A stretch of DNA of 64,000 nucleotides. Source: Sequoia sempervirens. Lineage: Eukaryota; Streptophyta; Pinopsida; Cupressales; Cupressaceae. The position numbers and the translations under genes are program-made. Position 1 is the first letter of the stretch. Each line of letters starts with the position of its first letter. The stretch spans positions 44,636,077-44,700,076 of the forward strand of contig VDFB02000003.1 of the NCBI GenBank assembly GCA_007258455.2, in the 5' to 3' direction. Below are positions 58,659 to 64,000 of this stretch, piece by piece. The notes under the pieces are model-generated. The model was not told the DNA's origin, made no database searches, and saw only the letters and a list, made by a program, of their open reading frames with translations.

Positions 58659-58667
58659 AAACTGACA

Positions 58668-58770
58668 AACACCAAATACAAGGGAGACTAAGAAAGACTC
58701 CATCCTAGCTTTCCAATAGCTATAATTTGTTCCATTGAACAAAGGAGATTTGACACCTTCCCTGTGCGTG
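58668..58770 (-). pseudogene. Gag N-terminus of copia A
   Basis: Minus translation gives SPLFNGTNYSYWKARMESFL, the counterpart of the copia C gag N-terminus. The frame runs into the duplicated target sequence and continues in the same frame on the far side of the insert at 56253. Confidence 0.82.
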
Positions 58771-58827
58771 ATGGATCTACCTCAAGTGGTTAAGCTTCTT
58801 TATGGGAACCACAACTCTGATACCAAT
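58771..58827 (-). other. Leader and primer binding site of copia A
   Basis: The minus strand reads TGGTATCAGAGTTGTGG from 58825 down, two bases inside the LTR. This is the classic initiator-Met tRNA binding site of plant copia elements. Confidence 0.9.
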
Positions 58828-59368
58828 TGTTAGATGCACATGACAACTAAGAGGGGGGTGAATCAATTCTATACTTTTAAAACATCAAAAACCCTCATTA
58901 ACATTCAAATATGCATCAATTCTTAAACCTTTATCCAACATTAAACCCTTAACATGCATTACAAAATGTAAACATGTAAAGTAGTAATGCAAGCACATCA
59001 AACAAACAAGAATACTAGATTTATGTGGAAAACCCAAGAAGGGAAAAACCATGGTGAGGATTAGCTCACTAATATATGAATTGCAACATCAAATACAATA
59101 AGGCTCATTACCCATAAAAATAATAAAGGCTCACTACCAAAGGAATCATTTTCTAGAAGAAAGAAGAAAGAAGGGATGACTCATTGCCAATTTGAACTTC
59201 TTAACAATGCATTTCTCATATGCCGAAGGCACAACTACACTGAAGCACAAACAACTCATCAAATAGACTAAAATGTAAACACGTTTTTCTCACTGCATTA
59301 GGAAGCCATAGGCATTAAGGCTCCCACTCAAATCAAAAAGCTTGATCACTTTCACATCTTTCACATCA
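58828..59368 (-). mobile_element. 5' LTR of copia A, interrupted
   Basis: Begins TGTTAGATGCACATG and is collinear with 48881 to about 49440 of the other A LTR. It then breaks at 59368, where copia B starts. The remaining part (about 1 kb) would lie beyond the window after B. Confidence 0.88.
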
Positions 59369-60021
59369 TGTTGAGATAACTGTTTGTCTCAACATGTGTG
59401 AACGGTGGATGACTGATTCAATGATGGATGACTGAAACTGCCAGAATTACGCATGAAGGAGATTTTTACAATGCATGTTTGCATATATGCAGTTGCTATA
59501 TGAGTGGTGGGAGTTGATTTCTTTGCTAGTGGTTGCAATGATCACAATTGCGTTAAGTGATCCATGCATCAGTTTTGAACTAAAAGTTTACACTCCGAGA
59601 TTGCAACGATTATTTCATGTGTTGAAGCCATCTATTCAATGTAGTTGATTATTATTATATATTCAATGCCTTAGAGTATGAAGAATATTAAAATTTGATA
59701 ATTTCTAAGACACCATTATGCTGCCACATTTATCCCAGTTTTTTTTTGAAGATTGGTGAACACCTGGAGAAGCTTGGTGTTGATATTGTATTGTAATTGT
59801 TTGTTACTGATAATACAAAGTACTGTGCTTTTGGTGTGTGGGGTTTTTTACCTGGAAAGTTTTTCCCCACGTAAATCTGTACGTTATGGTATTATTATTT
59901 TATGCATGTATTTGAATGTGTTTCTTTCATTGTAACAGTTTAAATATTTGTATGAATATGCACTATCTCTCATTCATAGATTAGTGTTGGAAGCATTGTT
60001 CCGCACCTCTACTTCCTTTCA
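59369..60021 (+). mobile_element. 5' LTR of copia element B
   Basis: The 653-bp LTR begins TGTTGAGATAAC and ends CTTCCTTTCA next to a PBS. The first 26 bases form a small hairpin (TGTTGAGA and TCTCAACA). It is inserted in the A LTR; the left flank is CATCA. An AT-rich TTATTATATATTC near 59650 could be a TATA region, which is unproven. Confidence 0.85.
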
Positions 60022-60141
60022 GTTGGTATCATAGCTTGGCTAGTTTGGGTCCCATTGTTGGGTAGTGGGCTTTTTGTACTAATCTTTGTTTGAGTGGGAG
60101 TCTTTGTAGAAGTATTTTAAAATATTGTTGTAGAAATAAAG
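60022..60141 (+). other. Leader and primer binding site of copia B
   Basis: TTGGTATCATAGCTTGG starts two bases after the LTR and matches the initiator-Met tRNA complement with one change. The leader runs to the gag ATG at 60142. Confidence 0.88.
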
Positions 60142-60945
60142 ATGGAAGACACATCTAGTAGAATCGAAATGGATAAGTTTAATGGCAACAATTTTGAGTT
60201 ATGGAAGTTGAAGGTGGAGGATATGCTCATGGATAGAGATCTATGGGCTGCAATATTCGAAACAAAACCAACCAATATGACTCAGGAAGAGTGAGATCTA
60301 TGAAGGATAAAAAAGCCAAGGGTTTGGTTAGACTTTGTTTGGCTGATTTAGTGCTCCTAAATGTCCATGAAGAGAAGACTGCAAAATCTCTTTAGAAGAA
60401 GCTTAGAGATGTTTATTAGGCTAAATCCTTGGTAAACAAGTTATTCTTGTGAAAGAAATTGTATTCTATGAAGATGGAAGATGGAGGATCCATTGCAGAT
60501 CACCTGAATGCATTTAACATGTTGATTGCTCAGTTGGGTTCTATTGGTGACAAGATTGAAGATGAGGATCGTTGCATGCTTCTGTTATGTTCTTTTCCAT
60601 ACTAATGGGATCACCTAGTTATGGCTATTGGAAGTACCACCACCAGTTTTAAAATGGATGATGTTGTTCCATCACTCTTGTCTAAAGAGATACAGAGGAA
60701 ATCTTCTGAGATGGCCAAAGAAGCCCTTACTGTTCGTGGTAGACCTAAAGAGAAAGGCAATAAAAAGGACAAAAAGTTCATATCAAAATCTTTGGGGAGA
60801 TCTAAGTCTCTTGGAGAGTCCAAGGAGAAATGTTGGAACTGCGGAAAATCTGGGCATTTCCGTAAAGATTGTAAGGAGGAGAAGAAAAGAAAGGTAAAAA
60901 GAACTTCTTTGATTCCAACTCTGAAAAATCCTCTCAAGATGATGT
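60142..60945 (+). pseudogene. Gag of copia B
   Basis: Starts MEDTSSRIEMDKFNG and FELWKLKVEDML, a Tnt1/Tork-type gag N-terminus. In another frame it continues with KAKGLVRLCLADLVLLNV, YSMKMEDGGSIADHLNAFN and MAIGSTTTSFKMDDVV. It ends with a CCHC knuckle CWNCGKSGHFRKDC at about 60831-60872 and a Lys-rich tail. Stops at about 60292, 60394, 60418, 60451 and 60604 mostly sit at expected Trp, Gln or Arg codons. One frameshift occurs near 60300. Confidence 0.88.
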
Positions 60946-61376
60946 GAATGCTTTGTCGTAGCCTTAACACATGCATTAGAAGATGTGTGGTTAGTAGACT
61001 TAGGTGCTTCTTTCCACATGACCTTGCATAGGGGTTGGTTCTCAAAGTATGAAGAGTATGATGGTGGGAAGGTGTATTTGGGTGATGACTCTCATCTGAA
61101 AATTGTTGGCCGTGAAAGAATCAAGATTAGATTCCTTGATGGTAGAGTGAAGGGGATTGATAGTGTGCTGCACATATCCTGGGTTTGGCACAAAACCTTC
61201 TTTCTGTGAGTAAGTTGATTAATGAGGGTGTGCAGGTTATTTTCTCGAATGGAGGATGTAAAATGACAAGAGGATCTATGGTGTTGGCTAAGGGTGTTCG
61301 GATCGACACTCTATACAAGTTGGATGTATGAAGTATTCAATGCAATAGTTCTTCTGATATTCCAAAGAAAAGGCCT
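60946..61376 (+). pseudogene. Protease of copia B
   Basis: WLVDLGASFHMT at 60988-61023 corresponds to the copia protease active site, with Leu replacing the Ser or Thr after the catalytic Asp. VYLGDDSHLKIVGRERI and VLHISW follow, then a frameshift near 61190 with LGLAQNLLSVSKLI-like remnants, and TRGSMVLAKGV near 61280. Confidence 0.82.
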
Positions 61377-61752
61377 TTGGATTCTTCATCCTCACCATCA
61401 GATCTAGCAATAAAGAAGTCTATTGTTTGTACATCTGATGGTCATGCTTTCTGGGTACCTAAGGGTGCAAATGCTTTGGAGATGAAGCTTCTAGCGGAGA
61501 AGACAATGTTATGGCACCAAAGACTCAGTCATATTGGTGAGAAGGGTCTCAGAGCCCTGAAAAATAAAAGCCTTGTTGAAGGCCTTGATAATTGTAATCT
61601 CGAGTTCGAATTTTGTGAACATTGTGTATATGGTAAACAAAACCACGTTTCTTTTTATTCCAGTTCTCATAAGTCTTATGGGGTTTTAGACTATATTCAT
61701 GCAGATGTGTTTGGTCCTGTGAATGTTCCTTCATTAAGAAAATCTGTATATT
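61377..61752 (+). pseudogene. GAG-preintegrase and integrase start of copia B
   Basis: MLWHQRLSHIGEKGLRAL...CEHCVYGKQ is the HHCC zinc domain with all ligands present. It is followed by VLDYIHADVFGPVNVPS, containing the first catalytic Asp of integrase. A one-base loss near 61750 moves the frame to the next entry. Confidence 0.9.
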
Positions 61753-63024
61753 TTGTCTTTCATAGATGATTACAATAGAAGGACATTTGTTTATTTCCTC
61801 AAAAGTAAATATGAGGTCTTTAATCAGTTTAAGGAGTTTAAGGCTTTGGTTGAAAATCAGACTGATAGAAAGATTAACTGTTTGAGGACTGACAATGGTG
61901 GTGAGTTTTGTTTGGCAGAATATGATATGTTCTGTAAGGAGCACGAGATTAAGAGACATAGGAAAACTCCATACACCCCACAACAAAATGGAGTTGTAGA
62001 GAGGATGAATAGAACACTGACGAAGAGGGCTAGGAGTAAGTTGAGTGGTGTTGGTCTTGAGCAGAAGTTTTGGGTCGAAGTTGTAGCCACTGCATGTTAT
62101 CTAATCAACAAATCTCCTACATCAGCTCTTGTTGAAAAGACACCCATGGAGGCATGGTCTGGTCAGAAGCCTTCAATGAGACATCTTAGAGTTTTTAGTT
62201 GCGAAGCTTATGCTCATGTTCTGAGTGTAAAGAGGTCTAAGTTGGATAATAAGATAGTTAAGTGTATCCTCATTGGCTATGGTGTTGGTGTGAAGGGGTA
62301 CAAGCTTTGGGATCCAATGGTCGAGAAGGTTCTCCATAGCAAAAGTGTAATATTTTGGGAGTTGAAACCTTCCACAGTTGAGCTACAGCCAGAGAAAGAG
62401 GAGAAGCAGAAGGAGGTAGTTCAAATTCCACATACTTCGATGAAAAGTGAACTACATACTCTTGTTAGACTTGGTGATGAGGAGAGCCCTAGCAGCTCTG
62501 AAAGTTCTGAAGAAGTAGAACCTCAACCTCAACAATTCAAGAGGTCTACATGTGATAGGCGACCACCAGAAAGATTTGGTTATTCACTATTGGATTCTAG
62601 TTGTGTTTTTGCTTTGATTACTAACACTAATGAGCCTAGGAATGTTAGAGAGGCTATGGGTATGAGTGATGCAGATTCCTGGATGAAAGCCATGGATGAA
62701 GAAATGGCTACTTTGAAGAAAAATAGTACATGGGATCTGACACCTTTGCCTAAAGGACAAAAAATTGTTGGATGTAAATGGGTGTTCAAGAAGAAATGTG
62801 GTCTTGATGGTAGTGTTGAAAAGCAGAAGGCACAGTTGGTCGCAAAGGGGTATTCTCAGGTGGAGGGAATTGACTATGGTGAGATATTCTCTCTTGTTGC
62901 AAAGCTGACATCTATTCGGTTCCTGTTATCATTTGCAACAACGTATGATCTAGAAGCGGAACAGATGGATGTGAAGACAGTGTTCCTTCATGGTGATTTG
63001 GAGGAAGAGATCTATATGTCATAG
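61753..63024 (+). pseudogene. Integrase core to reverse transcriptase of copia B
   Basis: This is the longest open frame in the window (423 codons). It starts inside the integrase core with FIDDYNRRTFVYFL. It then has CLRTDNGGEF (second catalytic Asp), TPQQNGVVERMNRT (catalytic Glu), SPTSALVEKTPMEAW, and an acidic/Ser-rich linker around codons 225-260. RT starts at DSWMKAMDEEM, KWVFKKKCGLDG, KAQLVAKGYSQVEGIDY and EQMDVKTVFLHGDLEEEIY. It ends at TAG 63022-63024, where the family continues with a Gln-containing block. Sequence order and motifs match Tnt1/Tork-like copia elements. Of the coding parts here it is the best preserved. Confidence 0.93.
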
Positions 63025-64000
63025 TCACAACATTTCATGGTAAAAGATAAAGAAAATCTAGTTTGCAAGCTGAAGAAGTCTTTATATGGTCTTAAGCAAT
63101 CTCCTAGAATGTGGTACCAGAAATTTGACACCTTTGTGTTGTCTATGGGATTTATTAAATCTAAATCTGACCATTGTGTATATTACAAATCTAATAATGC
63201 TTGCATTCTCATAATTGCATTGTACATAGATGATATGTTGTTTTTTGGGAATGGTATGAGTTTGATTTTAGATTTGAAGTCTCAGTTATCAACATAGTTC
63301 GAGATAAAGGATCTAGGTACAACAAGGTATATTCCGGGGATGGACATCAGAAGAGATAGAGCTAGCAGAAAGCTTTGGTTAAGCCAAAGCAACTATGTGA
63401 ATTCAGTGTTGGAGAGATTCAACATGACAACTTGAAGGTAGTTAGTTATTCTAGTGATGCAGGGGAAAAAGCTTTATGTGGAGGATTGTCCAAAATCTCC
63501 TACAGAGATGGAGGACATGACTAGAGTACCATATGCAAGAGCTATTAACAGTCTAATGTATGTGATGGTTTGTACAAAGCCAGACATTGCCCAAGTAGTG
63601 GGAGTCCTTAGTCGACAAATGGCTAATCCTGGATAGGTACATTGGGATACGATAAAGAGAGTACTTAGATATTTGCAGGGTACTTCTGAGTATTCCCTAT
63701 GTTATCATGGTTAACCTATTGGTTCTCAACATTCTGTAAGTATTCGTGGATATGTGGATTCAGATTGGGTAGGTGACATTGACAGTAGAAGATCCACTGG
63801 TGGATATGTGTTCATGATGAATGGTGGTGCTATAAGTTGGATGAGTAAGTAACAGGCTGTAGTCACTTTATCCACGACACAAGCAGAGTACATGGAAGCT
63901 ACTCATGCTTGCAAGGAAGCCATTTGGCTTAAGAGGTTGTGTTCGGATATTGATTTTGATGCAGGACAAATTACTAGCTGTTGTGATAGTTAGAGTGCTA
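63025..64000 (+). pseudogene. RT palm and RNase H of copia B (runs off window)
   Basis: Same frame as before: LVCKLKKSLYGLKQSPRMWY, ALYIDDMLFFGN (YVDD box as YIDD), stops near 63295 and 63433, VPYARAINSLMYVMVCTKPDIA, LRYLQGTSEYSL, GYVDSDWVGDIDSRRSTGGYVF, TLSTTQAEYMEA and WLKRLCSDIDFD. It reaches a stop in the DSQSA-type RNase H motif just before the window edge. RNase H acidic positions (VDSDW, AEYMEA) are visible. The 3' LTR must lie beyond 64000. Confidence 0.92.

Noticed and set aside
61549..62090. Minus-strand frames of 145 and 77 codons
   Set aside because: Antisense shadows of the copia B integrase frame.

Overview
This window looks like intergenic DNA from a large, repeat-rich plant nuclear genome. 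A conifer or other gymnosperm would fit, but that is inference from repeat content and AT-richness; no gene identifies the species. Nearly everything recognisable is retrotransposon sequence: Ty3/gypsy (a chromovirus and Tat-like elements), Ty1/copia, a miniature LTR family, a poly(A)-tailed retroposon and one TIR element. No intact cellular gene was found. Two short minus-strand segments (28049-28240 and, more weakly, 21944-22066) look like possible exons of ordinary genes.

Layout. 1-8607: chromovirus 'G' on the minus strand, with LTRs at <1-305 and 7776-8607, gag-PR-RT at 7651-5194 and an integrase tail plus chromodomain at 608-366. Its middle is replaced by the 3' part of a Tat-like element 'E2' (LTR 609-1744, internal 1745-5193). 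8608-10213: the 3' end and LTR of a plus-strand Tat-like element 'E0'. 10921-11760: degraded LINE ORF1-like (DUF4283-type) remnant. 11782-19887: copia 'C' on the minus strand, with a 3' LTR and gag-pol but no 5' LTR, and a solo LTR inserted antisense in its RNase H. 19900-31700: mostly unrecognised AT-rich DNA with tandem duplications. 31747-40214: several copies of a miniature LTR family 'D', one split by a retroposon with a 13-bp target duplication, plus a 70-bp minisatellite. 40362-48880: Tat-like element 'E3', split inside its LTR by a structurally complete Tat-like element 'E1' (41003-47445) with 5-bp target duplications GGTTG. 48881-59368: copia 'A' on the minus strand, inserted into E3 and itself carrying a TIR element (52595-53874) and a 2.4-kb insert in gag (56263-58658). 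59369-64000: copia 'B' on the plus strand (Tnt1/Tork-like), inserted into the 5' LTR of A and running off the window.

The right-hand third is therefore a multi-level nest that orders the insertions in time: E3 first, then E1 and A into E3, then the TIR element, the gag insert and B into A. All polyproteins are broken. In G and E1 the damage is mainly in-frame stops without frameshifts. Many stops fall where a Gln, Trp or Arg codon is expected and need only a C-to-T or G-to-A change, as expected from decay of methylated cytosines. Element names G, E0-E3, A-D are labels for this report only.
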